In this document: positions 28,621-37,226 of the stretch, one piece after another | How the letters are laid out: each line of letters begins with the position of its first letter | Numbering within the stretch: the stretch's first letter is position 1 | DNA from: Bifidobacterium sp. ESL0763 | Lineage (GTDB): Bacteria; Actinomycetota; Actinomycetes; Actinomycetales; Bifidobacteriaceae | Assembly: GCF_029433395.1 (NCBI RefSeq) | Contig: NZ_JAQTHW010000002.1 | Span: forward strand, 372,001-436,000 | Direction of reading: 5' to 3' | Length of the DNA: 64,000 nucleotides | Position numbers and translations under genes: made by a program | The notes under the pieces: model-generated | What the model was told of the DNA's origin: nothing | The model's database searches: none | The model's input: the letters and a program-made list of their open reading frames with translations, nothing else

Positions 28621-30567
28621 ATGAAATTAGAAAAAATGATTATAAAAGGCTTTCGCTCGTTCGGTGAAGAGCAAGAACTCACATTTAATAAAAACACGGT
28701 GTTTGTTGGAACTAATGGGACTGGTAAGACGACTGCACTATTGGCATTATGCAAAATTTTCTCTAAAGATGCGAAAGAACGAACAATAGAGCAAGAAGAT
28801 TTCCATTTAAATATTGGGGAAGATTATGCGACAGAACAAGAATTAAATTTATTTATTGAAGTAACTTTTAATTTAGGCAAGGATGTTATTTCAGCGGGAC
28901 CTACCTTTTTTAGAGGTTTAACAGTAGAACAACCTAATGGGGATTTAATTCTACGAATTCGACTTGAATCAAAATGGGCGAATGATGGTAGCATTGGTGG
29001 AGCAATAGACACTGAAGTTTATGTTGTGACTTCTGAAGGGAAATCTCATGTTTCTCGTCAGTGGTTGAATGCAATACGTGTAATTTATGTACCTGCAAGC
29101 AGGAATCCTGCACAAGCGTTAAATAGGGTTTCGGGGGGTATTCTTTCTAATTTGATTCGCGCAATTGATTGGGAAAAGGGTGATCAAAGGAAGCTAATAG
29201 AACAGCAAATCGAGGATTTAGATAATTCCTTTTCTTCCGTTAATGATGTCGAGGATTTATCGGGACAAATTAATAGACAGTGGAGGGAATTGGATAACGA
29301 TAGTCGTCATTCTACTGTAAAATTGCATTTTATAAACAACGATTTTGAGCATATTGTTCGGCGTCCATTTGTGGCTTTTTCTGAAGACGGGTTTACGAGA
29401 GAGTATAAAACGGATGATTTAAGCGATGGTCAAAAGTCTTTATTTTACTTTTCTTTGATTAAAGCATTGTTTGGAATTGAGACTGTAATAAGAAAAACAA
29501 TTCAAGAACAATTCACTCCGGTTAAGTCGGTAAAAAAGGTACAAATTCCTGTACATAATGTTTTATTGGTCGAAGAGCCGGAGAACCATATTTCGCCTCA
29601 GCTGCTTGGTAAGCTGGTGGAAATCTTGGTTACGCTAACTAATGATGATTCGTGTCAACTTATTTTTTCTTCTCAGTCTCCCGCAATTATTAAAAGAATT
29701 GAACCAAAAGATATTAGGTATTTTAAACTTTCAAAAGAGTCGAACACCTTATGTAAGCCATTGACTCTTCCTGATAATGAATCAGAAGCATATAAATATA
29801 TAAAAAATGCTATACAAGCATATCCTGAACTATATTTTTCTAAGTTGGTAATTTTAGGAGAGGGCGAGAGCGAACAAATAATTTTGCCTAAAGTGTTAAA
29901 TCCTGAAATAAAGAGTGATTTAACGATGGATGTTCGTAGTATTTCTATAGTTCCTTTAGGTGGAAGATTTGTACATCATTTTTGGAAGTTACTAAGAGGC
30001 CTCGGAATTCCATACATTACATTACTTGATTTTGATCAGGAACGATATGGAGGCGATTGGGGGAGGATACGCTACGCGATTAATGAGTTGAAAAGCTTTG
30101 GTTTTAATGTCGAGAGTTTTTATGATTTTGATGGTTCAAAATTTGATAACGAGAAACTTAAACAAATGACGAGTCGTCCTTTGGATTTAAATCAATTAAC
30201 TTATTGGAGAAATCAGCTCGAGAGTTTTTCTATCTTTTATTCCGCTCCTCTGGATATTGATTTTTTAATGTTGGAGCAGTATCCAGAAATTTATAAGAGT
30301 ATTGCAGACGAATTTTCAGATAAACTAAACTTGAAAAGCTCTGACGAGGCCGTTCGGTTAGTTTTACATGAGCATGGGAAAGATGGTACCTCATATTCTC
30401 CGCAGGAAAAAGAGCTAATGCCTTTGTATACATATCTATTTTTAAATAAAGGCAAGCCAATAACACATTTTATGGCGATACAAAAATTAGGAAAAAATGA
30501 TTTAGCGAAAGAACCTGAGATCTTCCAACGGATGTTTAATAAGATTAATGAATTATTGGGGGAATGA
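28621..30567 (+). CDS. gajA: Gabija-like OLD-family ATPase/TOPRIM endonuclease (GajA)
   Basis: A 648-residue OLD-family protein. The N-terminal ABC-type ATPase has Walker A GTNGTGKTTAL (residues 30-40), signature LSDGQKSLFYFS near 265 and LLVEEPENHISP near 314. The C-terminal TOPRIM nuclease has LVILGEGESEQIIL near 410 (the catalytic Glu) and TLLDFDQERYGGDW near 467 (Asp-x-Asp). Size and domain order fit GajA, a DNA-nicking nuclease whose activity rises when nucleotides are depleted. It overlaps the helicase gene by ATGA, the usual gajA-gajB arrangement. Other OLD nuclease plus UvrD pairs (OLD class 2) look similar, so Gabija is the most likely system, not proven. The gene is strongly AT-rich, a sign of horizontal transfer. 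Confidence 0.87.
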   Translation: MKLEKMIIKGFRSFGEEQELTFNKNTVFVGTNGTGKTTALLALCKIFSKDAKERTIEQEDFHLNIGEDYATEQELNLFIEVTFNLGKDVISAGPTFFRGLTVEQPNGDLILRIRLESKWANDGSIGGAIDTEVYVVTSEGKSHVSRQWLNAIRVIYVPASRNPAQALNRVSGGILSNLIRAIDWEKGDQRKLIEQQIEDLDNSFSSVNDVEDLSGQINRQWRELDNDSRHSTVKLHFINNDFEHIVRRPFVAFSEDGFTREYKTDDLSDGQKSLFYFSLIKALFGIETVIRKTIQEQFTPVKSVKKVQIPVHNVLLVEEPENHISPQLLGKLVEILVTLTNDDSCQLIFSSQSPAIIKRIEPKDIRYFKLSKESNTLCKPLTLPDNESEAYKYIKNAIQAYPELYFSKLVILGEGESEQIILPKVLNPEIKSDLTMDVRSISIVPLGGRFVHHFWKLLRGLGIPYITLLDFDQERYGGDWGRIRYAINELKSFGFNVESFYDFDGSKFDNEKLKQMTSRPLDLNQLTYWRNQLESFSIFYSAPLDIDFLMLEQYPEIYKSIADEFSDKLNLKSSDEAVRLVLHEHGKDGTSYSPQEKELMPLYTYLFLNKGKPITHFMAIQKLGKNDLAKEPEIFQRMFNKINELLGE

Positions 30568-32411
30568 TGGAACAAGACCATTGGATTCCTACAGATGGAA
30601 TTGACCTTGAAGAAAATGCGATTAAGACTGTAAAAGATTTAAATAATGTCTTGACTTACGCGGGACCTGGCGCAGGAAAAACTGAATTACTAGCTCAAAA
30701 GGCAAATTATCTTTTAGAAACAGGGATTTGTCCTTCTCCTTACCAGATTTTGGCAATCAGTTTTAAAGTGGACGCTGCTGACAACATTAGAAAAAGGGTT
30801 GAACGGCGCTGTAGTATTGTCAATGGTAAAAGATTCTCATCATATACCTTTGATGCCTTTGCGTCGTTTATTTTAAAACATTTTCGCCTGGCAATTCCGG
30901 TAGCTTTTCGTCCTAGTTTAAATTATTTAATTATTGATAATAAAAAACATTCCGAGAACACAATTTCAAGCAAAGCTATTGATAGGTATTTCAGAACGCT
31001 TTCAGATTTTGAACCGGATTCTATTAGGAATCTGCTTGAATCCTCTTCTTTCAGACCGTTTTTACGGCAAGGAACAGGCTTACCAAGTTTACTTACTTAT
31101 AAAACTGTTTTTTTGCTCGCATTATATATCGTTAAAACAAATATTAAGATTGCTGATTTAATACGGAGCACCTTTCCTTTTGTTTTTGTCGATGAATTTC
31201 AGGATACGACGGATTTACAATATTCGTTGCTTTCTACATTATTCAAAGACACTTCAACTTCGGTAACTGCTGTTGGCGATTCTAAACAGAAGATAATGGT
31301 ATGGGCAGGGGCCAAAAAAGATATATTTAGTACTTTTCAGAAAGATTTTTCAGCAAAAGATTATTCTTTAATTGTGAATCATAGATCTGTACCAGAGTTA
31401 GTTAGATTCGAAAAGAAATTTGCTTCTTTGCTGAATAACTCACCAATTGAAAATGATTATAAAGAAAGCTATGGAAACGTAGTTCAATATTTTATCTGTG
31501 AGAATGATGATATTGAGGCAAATGTGATTGCTCAAGATATTGCGGAAAAAATTAAATGTGGCGTCAAACCTGAAGAAATCTGTATCATCTCAAAAAAGAT
31601 GTGTGTTGATGCTAGACGTGAATATAAATATGCCAACAAAATCTGTGAGCAATTAAGAAAATCAGGAATTCGAGCAGCTGATTTAAGTCAAAATCAGGAG
31701 TTTTTCCATGATTCGCTTTTTTCGCTAGTGTTTTCAATATTGGAATTATCAGTAGGGAACATTACTTCTGAAGAAAGATTTGAGATTGATGCGGAACTGA
31801 TGAGATTAAAGAATATATCAGGAAATATTGAAGATGGAGGTAAATACATTTCTTTTGAGAGAGACTTTTCTTCGCTGTTAAGTAACTTATGGCACAGCTG
31901 TATTTATTTGAAAAATAATCCTTCACATAATGAAAAGATGCTTGAACGAGTTTTGCGCCAAATTGTAGATTTTATTGGAATCAACGCAATTGAGGAAAAC
32001 TACTCTATTTACAGCGAAAAAGGATTGATCAGTGAGGCTGTGAAACGATTTGCAGAAAAAATATACTCGGAATTGAAATTTTCGAATTTTGACTTTCCCA
32101 AAGCATTAGACAGTTTACGTGGTAGAGGAATAGTGCACATTATGACAGTGCATAAAAGTAAAGGACTCGAATATGAATATGTATATTTTATAGGTATTGA
32201 GGATGACTCTTTCTGGCAAATAATGTCAAATCCTTCTGAAGAATACAGTGTCTTTTTCGTTGGTGTATCACGTGCTAAAAAGGGTCTTATTCTAAGTAGC
32301 TCTAAAAAAAGAGGAATACAAGATGAACATATACATAATATTAGAGAAATTATACAATTATTGCCTCGATGTTCTTGGAAGCGCAGTATTACTAGTTGTT
32401 CTGCATACTGA
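30564..32411 (+). CDS. gajB: Gabija-like UvrD/REP-type helicase (GajB)
   Basis: A 615-residue superfamily 1 helicase. Motif I is YAGPGAGKTELLAQKA near residues 32-47; motif Ia ILAISFKVDAADNIRKR; motif II FVDEFQDTTDLQYSLL near 208; motif III VGDSKQKIMVWAGA near 237; motif V TVHKSKGLEYEYVYF near 528; motif VI VGVSRAKKGLIL near 566. It is shorter than UvrD (about 720), which fits GajB; the accessory 2B region is reduced. In Gabija the helicase senses DNA ends or hydrolyses nucleotides and activates GajA. It starts inside the gajA stop (ATGA), so the pair is translationally coupled. No other helicase partner gene follows. Confidence 0.86.
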   Translation: MMEQDHWIPTDGIDLEENAIKTVKDLNNVLTYAGPGAGKTELLAQKANYLLETGICPSPYQILAISFKVDAADNIRKRVERRCSIVNGKRFSSYTFDAFASFILKHFRLAIPVAFRPSLNYLIIDNKKHSENTISSKAIDRYFRTLSDFEPDSIRNLLESSSFRPFLRQGTGLPSLLTYKTVFLLALYIVKTNIKIADLIRSTFPFVFVDEFQDTTDLQYSLLSTLFKDTSTSVTAVGDSKQKIMVWAGAKKDIFSTFQKDFSAKDYSLIVNHRSVPELVRFEKKFASLLNNSPIENDYKESYGNVVQYFICENDDIEANVIAQDIAEKIKCGVKPEEICIISKKMCVDARREYKYANKICEQLRKSGIRAADLSQNQEFFHDSLFSLVFSILELSVGNITSEERFEIDAELMRLKNISGNIEDGGKYISFERDFSSLLSNLWHSCIYLKNNPSHNEKMLERVLRQIVDFIGINAIEENYSIYSEKGLISEAVKRFAEKIYSELKFSNFDFPKALDSLRGRGIVHIMTVHKSKGLEYEYVYFIGIEDDSFWQIMSNPSEEYSVFFVGVSRAKKGLILSSSKKRGIQDEHIHNIREIIQLLPRCSWKRSITSCSAY

Positions 32412-32504
32412 GGAAGATGAAGAGATGGGTGTTAGCTAGTCCGGTATTCTGCTAGTCCAAAAAGATAACTGAGCTTCCTTATCGATGATCAAGAGGAGAA
32501 AAAT

Positions 32505-33185
32505 ATGAGGAGTGAATGTCCAGTCGATTATCCATGTGCTATTGCTGATCACAGTAAAGAAGGTTGTAAAGCTGCACTCACTTGGGTTGTTGGTCATCTC
32601 GAGCAAGGACAAACTTTAACGCTTTGGATACCCCAAAAACAGATGCTTAGAAGTAATCAGTTTCTTGTCTGTCTTTCAAAGGAACCAGCCATTAATGTTG
32701 TGACGTTACGTGGCGGTTTCTATTGTGCTGATGGCCCCGTGCTTGCTATGTATCCAAATTCTAATGAGATTGCATGGATTATGGGTGCCAACGGAATCAC
32801 AGCTCTCGCAGTCGTACAATGGAGCGACGATCTTGATACCTGGGTGAAAGAAGTTGGTGCCAAAGTTGTTCATTCTTTCAAACCTGATAAAACTCGCAGA
32901 TTTCCTTTTTTTGAGAAAGAACCTGAACTGGATCCCGAAGTTATCAAAAGGCTCGAGGATATTACGGTAACTATCAATCTCAACAACTCTATTGCTAGTG
33001 CGAGCTTTGAAAAAGATATTACAGTTCGGCAACTACTGCAACTCCATGATACTGGGTACGAACTTCCTCCCAAAAGAATGGCTCAGTGGGCTGCTGCACA
33101 TGGTTGGTTATATGATAACCCCAAAGAATTGGCTAATTGGGCTAGGAAGATTTCATCTGGTATCCGTCCGCGTATAAGTCAATGA
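32505..33185 (+). CDS. Unknown protein following Gabija
   Basis: A 226-residue soluble protein with a good ribosome site (AAGAGGAGAAAAAT before ATG). The first 120 residues look alpha/beta (AALTWVVGHLEQG, LTLWIPQKQM, INVVTLRGG, ITALAVVQWSDD), and the last 60 residues are helical (VRQLLQLHDTGYELPPKRM, AQWAAAHGWLYDNPKEL). No catalytic motif and no membrane segment are seen. I do not recognise the family. It follows gajB by 93 bases in the same direction, so it may be part of the same transcript or a separate cargo gene at the right edge of the accessory block. Composition is intermediate between the AT-rich block and the core. Confidence 0.6.
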   Translation: MRSECPVDYPCAIADHSKEGCKAALTWVVGHLEQGQTLTLWIPQKQMLRSNQFLVCLSKEPAINVVTLRGGFYCADGPVLAMYPNSNEIAWIMGANGITALAVVQWSDDLDTWVKEVGAKVVHSFKPDKTRRFPFFEKEPELDPEVIKRLEDITVTINLNNSIASASFEKDITVRQLLQLHDTGYELPPKRMAQWAAAHGWLYDNPKELANWARKISSGIRPRISQ

Positions 33186-33365
33186 CACACTTTGTTAAAA
33201 CGGACTCTCGATTTGAGCACTGTGAGTAGGCTTGAGGGCCACTGTTGGCAATCAGTATGCCAGTATGAGCGGACGATAGCTAGTGATTCTCAGTGGAGCT
33301 GCAGACTAAGATGGTGCCCGTAATCAATGAGCACTCAACAACATAAGCCAAAGGAGGCAACAGCC

Positions 33366-34316
33366 ATGAAGGCATGGAGATTTTACGGGACCAACAAGCC
33401 GCTGAAACTGGAGGAGGTGCCGGAGCCGCGTGCCAAGGCCGGCGAGGTCATCGTCGACACGAAGGCGGTCGGGCTGTGCCACACCGACGTCGGGTTCCTC
33501 ACCGATCCGGGTTGGATGAAGGGCCATACCGTGCCGTTCACGCTCGGCCATGAGGACGCGGGCGTCATCAGCGAGGTCGGCGAGGGCGTCGAAGGCTTCA
33601 AGGTCGGCGACCGCGTCGCGATCTGCCCGACCACCTCGGCCGGCACTCCCGGCGGTGGCTTCGACGGCGGCTATGGCGAGAAGATCGCGATCGGGGCGCA
33701 GGCTCTGGTGCCGATTCCCGATGCGGTCGATTTCGTCAAGGGCGCCGCGGCCACGGATGCGGGCATGACCTCGTACCACGCCGTCGCCACGCGCGCGGCC
33801 GTCAGGAAGGGCGAGGACGTCTGCGTCATCGGCGTCGGCGGGCTCGGCCAGATCGGCGCCCGCGTGGCCCATCTGCTCGGCGCGAACCTCTACGTCGCCG
33901 AGGTCAAGGAGTCCGCGTGGCCGATGGCCAAAGATTTGGGCGCCATCGACGTGAAGAAGTCTATTGATGAGTTCGTGGCTGAGGGCGTCAGGTTCGACAA
34001 GGTCATCGATTTCGCGGGCTTCGGTACCACCACGGCCCAGGCGGTCGAGGCGTGCAAGACGCACGGCACCGTCGTGCTCGTGGGCATGGGCCGGCTCGAA
34101 AGCACCATCGACACCAAGGCGCTGATTATGAGCCAGGTCAACCTGCTCGGCTCCAACGGCGGCACGAAGGACGACATCGCCGGCGTCTACAGGCTCATGG
34201 AATCCGGCGACCTCGACCCGGTCACCACCAAGATCGCTTTCGACGAGATCCCCGAGGGCTTGAAGAAGCTGCAGGCCGGTGACGTCCGCGGTCGCCTCGT
34301 CGCCGTCTACGAGTGA
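33366..34316 (+). CDS. Zinc-type alcohol dehydrogenase-like protein lacking the structural zinc loop
   Basis: A 316-residue medium-chain dehydrogenase/reductase. The catalytic-zinc region is present (VGLCHTDVGF and TLGHEDAGVI), and the Rossmann motif VIGVGGLGQIGARVA binds NAD(P). The four-Cys structural zinc loop seen in most zinc ADHs is replaced by a short Gly-rich stretch (TSAGTPGGGFDGGYGE), which explains the short length (usual 340-350). The substrate is probably an alcohol or aldehyde but cannot be named. The start at 33366 follows AAGGAGG; the frame open to 33327 adds 13 residues before that ribosome site. This is the first core-composition gene to the right of the AT-rich block. Confidence 0.88.
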   Translation: MKAWRFYGTNKPLKLEEVPEPRAKAGEVIVDTKAVGLCHTDVGFLTDPGWMKGHTVPFTLGHEDAGVISEVGEGVEGFKVGDRVAICPTTSAGTPGGGFDGGYGEKIAIGAQALVPIPDAVDFVKGAAATDAGMTSYHAVATRAAVRKGEDVCVIGVGGLGQIGARVAHLLGANLYVAEVKESAWPMAKDLGAIDVKKSIDEFVAEGVRFDKVIDFAGFGTTTAQAVEACKTHGTVVLVGMGRLESTIDTKALIMSQVNLLGSNGGTKDDIAGVYRLMESGDLDPVTTKIAFDEIPEGLKKLQAGDVRGRLVAVYE

Positions 34317-34398
34317 TGGGTCGATCCGCAACTCTATAGATTCCAGACTCTGTCGGAGTCGATAAACAATAAAGCCGGGTAGTCAATGTCCGGCTCCC

Positions 34399-34427
34399 AA
34401 GCCGTCGGTCAATGCAGCCGGCGGCTT
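34399..34427 (+). terminator. Predicted terminator after the dehydrogenase
   Basis: Stem AAGCCGTCGG (34399-34408) with CCGGCGGCTT (34418-34427), one mismatch, followed by TGTGCTTTT. It lies in the 316-base interval 34317-34632, where I see no gene. Confidence 0.65.
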
Positions 34428-34632
34428 TGTGCTTTTGATACAAAGCTGAGTATGAAATGGGAATCTACCATCTAGGTGGAGTGCAACAAATGAAGTATTG
34501 AGTGAGCGTATTTTTATCCTGCCGAAGGAGTCGATGCTTCATTAGTAGCATATAGTGCAACAAATGCAGCGCGTAACCGACGGCACTTGGCGATTGTCGG
34601 CGTTGTTGGCGGGCGGCCTCTACAATGGGAGC

Positions 34633-35238
34633 ATGACCAACTTCCTAGCATTCACCGCGAATCCCGATCCGGAATCACTCACGCAAACCATCGGCAAGGC
34701 GTTCCTCGAGGGCGCGAAGGCCAAGGATCCGGCGGCGGGCACCGACTTCGTCGACCTGCACACCATCGGCTTCGACCCGACCTATCGCATGGCCGACCGC
34801 CAGCAGTACCTGGGCGAGGCCCCGATGCCCGATGATGCGGCCGCCCTCCAGAAGAAGATCGTCGACGCCGACGTCATCGCGCTCGTCTTCCCGGTCTACT
34901 GGTGCCAGATGCCCGCGATGATGAAGGGCTTCACCGAGCGCGTGCTCTGCCGCCACTTCGGCTATAATCCGGACCACACCAAGTCCGCCATCGCCGACAA
35001 GAAGTTCCGCGTCATTATGCTCACCGGAAGCTCCGAGAAGTGGTACCGCGACTCCGGCATCGATTTCGCGATCCGCCAGCAGGTCATCTACTACATGTTC
35101 CACCATTATTGCGGCGTGGACGACGCCGAGCTGGTCTACGTCGACAACCTCGAGATGGGCAACGACTCGCCCGAGGCGCGCGAGGCCGCGTCCATGCACA
35201 TCGAGCGCATCAAGGAGCTCGGCGCCTCGCTGGCATAG
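34633..35238 (+). CDS. Flavodoxin-fold NAD(P)H oxidoreductase (KefF/MdaB/NQO type)
   Basis: A 201-residue cytoplasmic flavoprotein. The N-terminal strand and loop FLAFTANPDPESLTQTIG bind the FMN/FAD phosphate; a central ADVIALVFPVYWCQMPAMMKGF is the signature of the flavodoxin-like quinone reductases (usually PVYWYGWPAILKG-like). The later MYHHYCGVDDAELVY-like part fits the fold. It probably reduces quinones or similar acceptors with NAD(P)H by two electrons. The start at 34633 (MTNFLAFT) matches the family N-terminus; the ribosome site (GGGAGC) is close to the ATG. It is one of three flavodoxin-fold reductases within 6 kb, the others at 38751 and 39500. Confidence 0.85.
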   Translation: MTNFLAFTANPDPESLTQTIGKAFLEGAKAKDPAAGTDFVDLHTIGFDPTYRMADRQQYLGEAPMPDDAAALQKKIVDADVIALVFPVYWCQMPAMMKGFTERVLCRHFGYNPDHTKSAIADKKFRVIMLTGSSEKWYRDSGIDFAIRQQVIYYMFHHYCGVDDAELVYVDNLEMGNDSPEAREAASMHIERIKELGASLA

Positions 35239-35348
35239 GCATGCCGCTGGCGCATTTTGGATAGTTGGCAGCGTTGCTGCCTCACTGGTTCTGTGCTGCA
35301 GATGAGCGTAATTTGGCGATAACACGTAAAAAGTGCCAATACACGGCT

Positions 35349-35394
35349 CTGGCTGTCAATATTTTTCGGATAACGTGAAAATATTGACAGCCAG
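35349..35394. terminator. Perfect 17-bp hairpin in a convergent gap
   Basis: CTGGCTGTCAATATTTT (35349-35365) is exactly complementary to AAAATATTGACAGCCAG (35378-35394) with a 12-base loop. It works in both directions as a likely terminator between the flavoprotein gene and the capA-like gene. The interval 35239-35666 has no gene that I can support. Confidence 0.7.
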
Positions 35395-35409
35395 CGGGTT
35401 TACTTGGTC

Positions 35410-35435
35410 TTTTCCCAACACTGTTGTTGGAAAAA
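35410..35435. terminator. Second bidirectional hairpin in the same gap
   Basis: TTTTC-CCAACA-CTGT-TGTTGG-AAAAA: a 6-bp stem extended by a T-run and an A-run with one mismatch. A third related half-site, CCAACAGTGATGTTG, follows at 35465-35479. Confidence 0.5.
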
Positions 35436-35666
35436 CGACGTCATGATGCCATAACTGTCACTATTCCAACAGTGATGTTGCGTATCGCTTGTTGTGCGTG
35501 GATACCGTCTCTTTGGGTGCCGTAGTGGCCACGGCCTGCACCCGCCGCAGTTCGCCGCGCCGCCGGAAAACACGGCTGCCGTTGCCACCGCTGCGGTTTT
35601 GCAATGCCACCGAAACCACAGCGGTCGTTTTCATGGCCTGTCCAAGCCACGTCGCGACCTCAATCG

Positions 35667-37067
35667 CTACCGCTTCTGCTGTGGTTTTTGCGGCTTCTGC
35701 GGTTGCTGCTGCTCGTCGGTCAGGCGCCACTCGTGCACGACGTTGCTGTCGGCGCCCATCGAGTAGATGACATTGTTGATACGTTGCTCCTGCTTCGCGT
35801 CGGTGGCCTGGTCCCAACAGGTGCCGTCGGGATGGTCGTTCGCGATCGGGCACCATCGGTACTGGCCCTGCTGCATGTTGGCGGTGGGCACCCAGTCGAT
35901 GCGGCTGACCCGCCAGGTGCCGGGCTTGCCACGCTTGCCGGCGAACTGGATGCGCGCGCTCACGCCCTGGTTGTTGACCTCGTTGCCCGGAATGTAGGAA
36001 GTGACGGTCACCGCGTTGCCCAGCCCGTAGACGATCCACGTATTGTGATAGTACTCGATCGGCTGCGCGCAGTGGCATCCGGCGCCGTAGATGACGTCGA
36101 AGGCCCCGGTATCCGCGAGCTCGTGCGCCTCCGAGACCTGCCATGAGTCGGCTTTCGTCAGGTATTCCTGCAGCGAGTGCATCGCGATCGCCACCACGTC
36201 CGCGCCCTGCTTGCGGGCCTCGTGCGCCTTGGTCACCGCCCGCTGGATGTCGGAGTCGTGGTGCGGGTCGCCGTCCTCGCGCAGCCGGTCCACACGCCAG
36301 TCGTAGTCGGGCGTCATGGCGTTGAGCGACACGGTTCCGGTCACCAGCCCCATCTTGCCGCCGCCGGTGGGGGAGTCGATGACCAGCGGCTTCATCGAAT
36401 CGGCCTCGGTCTTGTAGGATCCGGTCTGCGCGATGCCGGCCTGGTCGAGGTCGTCCCACAGCCGGTCGATGCCCGCGGCGCCCTGGTCCCACGAGTGGTT
36501 CGTGCCGTGGGTGCAGGCGTTGTAGCCCACGTGCTGCGCCGCGTCGACCACCTCGGGCGGGATGTTGAAGACCGGGTAGGCCGTGTAGGGGCCGCCGCGC
36601 TGCGCCACGGGCGTCTCGAACTCGCAGACCGCGATGTCGGAATGCTGGATGTAGGGCTTCATGTTGGCGAACAGCGGGTCGAAGTTGAAGGCCGTGCCGT
36701 CGGTCGCGCTCGGATTGTTCTGGAAGTGCTCCCAGAGCCCCTCGTGGAAGAGCAGGTCGCCGTTGACGAACAGGGCGATGCAGTCGCTGTCGGGGCAGTC
36801 CGGGGAGTTGCCATGGTGCACGGTCACCGGCTTGGGCGTGGCCTTCCTGTTGATCGCGGTGGCCTCGTTAGTCTCGCCACTGCGCACGCCGAATGCCGAA
36901 TCGTGGTTCGAGAAGCCGAGGAACAGGGCCACGCATGCCACCGCGAGGGCGAGCAGGACGATGCTGGAGGCCGTCACCAGCCGCGCGGAGACGCCGGGGG
37001 CATCTGCTCGGGCATGGGCGGAATGGTGTGCCGCATGCTTCATGTCGTGTCGTGGCTGGTGCCTCAT
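35667..37067 (-). CDS. CapA-like protein (poly-gamma-glutamate capsule family)
   Basis: A 466-residue protein with one N-terminal membrane anchor (about residues 32-54, VTASSIVLLALAVACVALF) and an extracellular metallophosphatase-like domain of the PGA_cap type. The expected motifs are present in order: LFVNGDLLFHEGL, SDIAVCEFETPV, ACTHGTNHSWDQGAAGI, VVAIAMHSLQEY and VIYGAGCHCAQPIEY. The catalytic activity of the family in polyglutamate synthesis is not firmly established, and no capB or capC lies nearby, so an envelope role is all that can be said. The start at 37067 follows GAGAAGGAA; a longer frame to 37127 adds 20 residues. The C-terminus ends in a Gln/Pro/Lys-rich tail. Confidence 0.82.
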   Translation of the reverse strand: MRHQPRHDMKHAAHHSAHARADAPGVSARLVTASSIVLLALAVACVALFLGFSNHDSAFGVRSGETNEATAINRKATPKPVTVHHGNSPDCPDSDCIALFVNGDLLFHEGLWEHFQNNPSATDGTAFNFDPLFANMKPYIQHSDIAVCEFETPVAQRGGPYTAYPVFNIPPEVVDAAQHVGYNACTHGTNHSWDQGAAGIDRLWDDLDQAGIAQTGSYKTEADSMKPLVIDSPTGGGKMGLVTGTVSLNAMTPDYDWRVDRLREDGDPHHDSDIQRAVTKAHEARKQGADVVAIAMHSLQEYLTKADSWQVSEAHELADTGAFDVIYGAGCHCAQPIEYYHNTWIVYGLGNAVTVTSYIPGNEVNNQGVSARIQFAGKRGKPGTWRVSRIDWVPTANMQQGQYRWCPIANDHPDGTCWDQATDAKQEQRINNVIYSMGADSNVVHEWRLTDEQQQPQKPQKPQQKR

Positions 37068-37226
37068 CGTGCGCTTCCTTCTCGTCTCTCGTCTCTGATG
37101 TCTCTGTATCTCTGACGTCGTTGTCACTCCATATTAAGCGATTCGTGCTTCGGCCATGCCGGATAGTCATATGGGGAGACGGTGTCGGGCGGAATCCATG
37201 CCATTCGGTTGCGGCGGGCGACGCGT

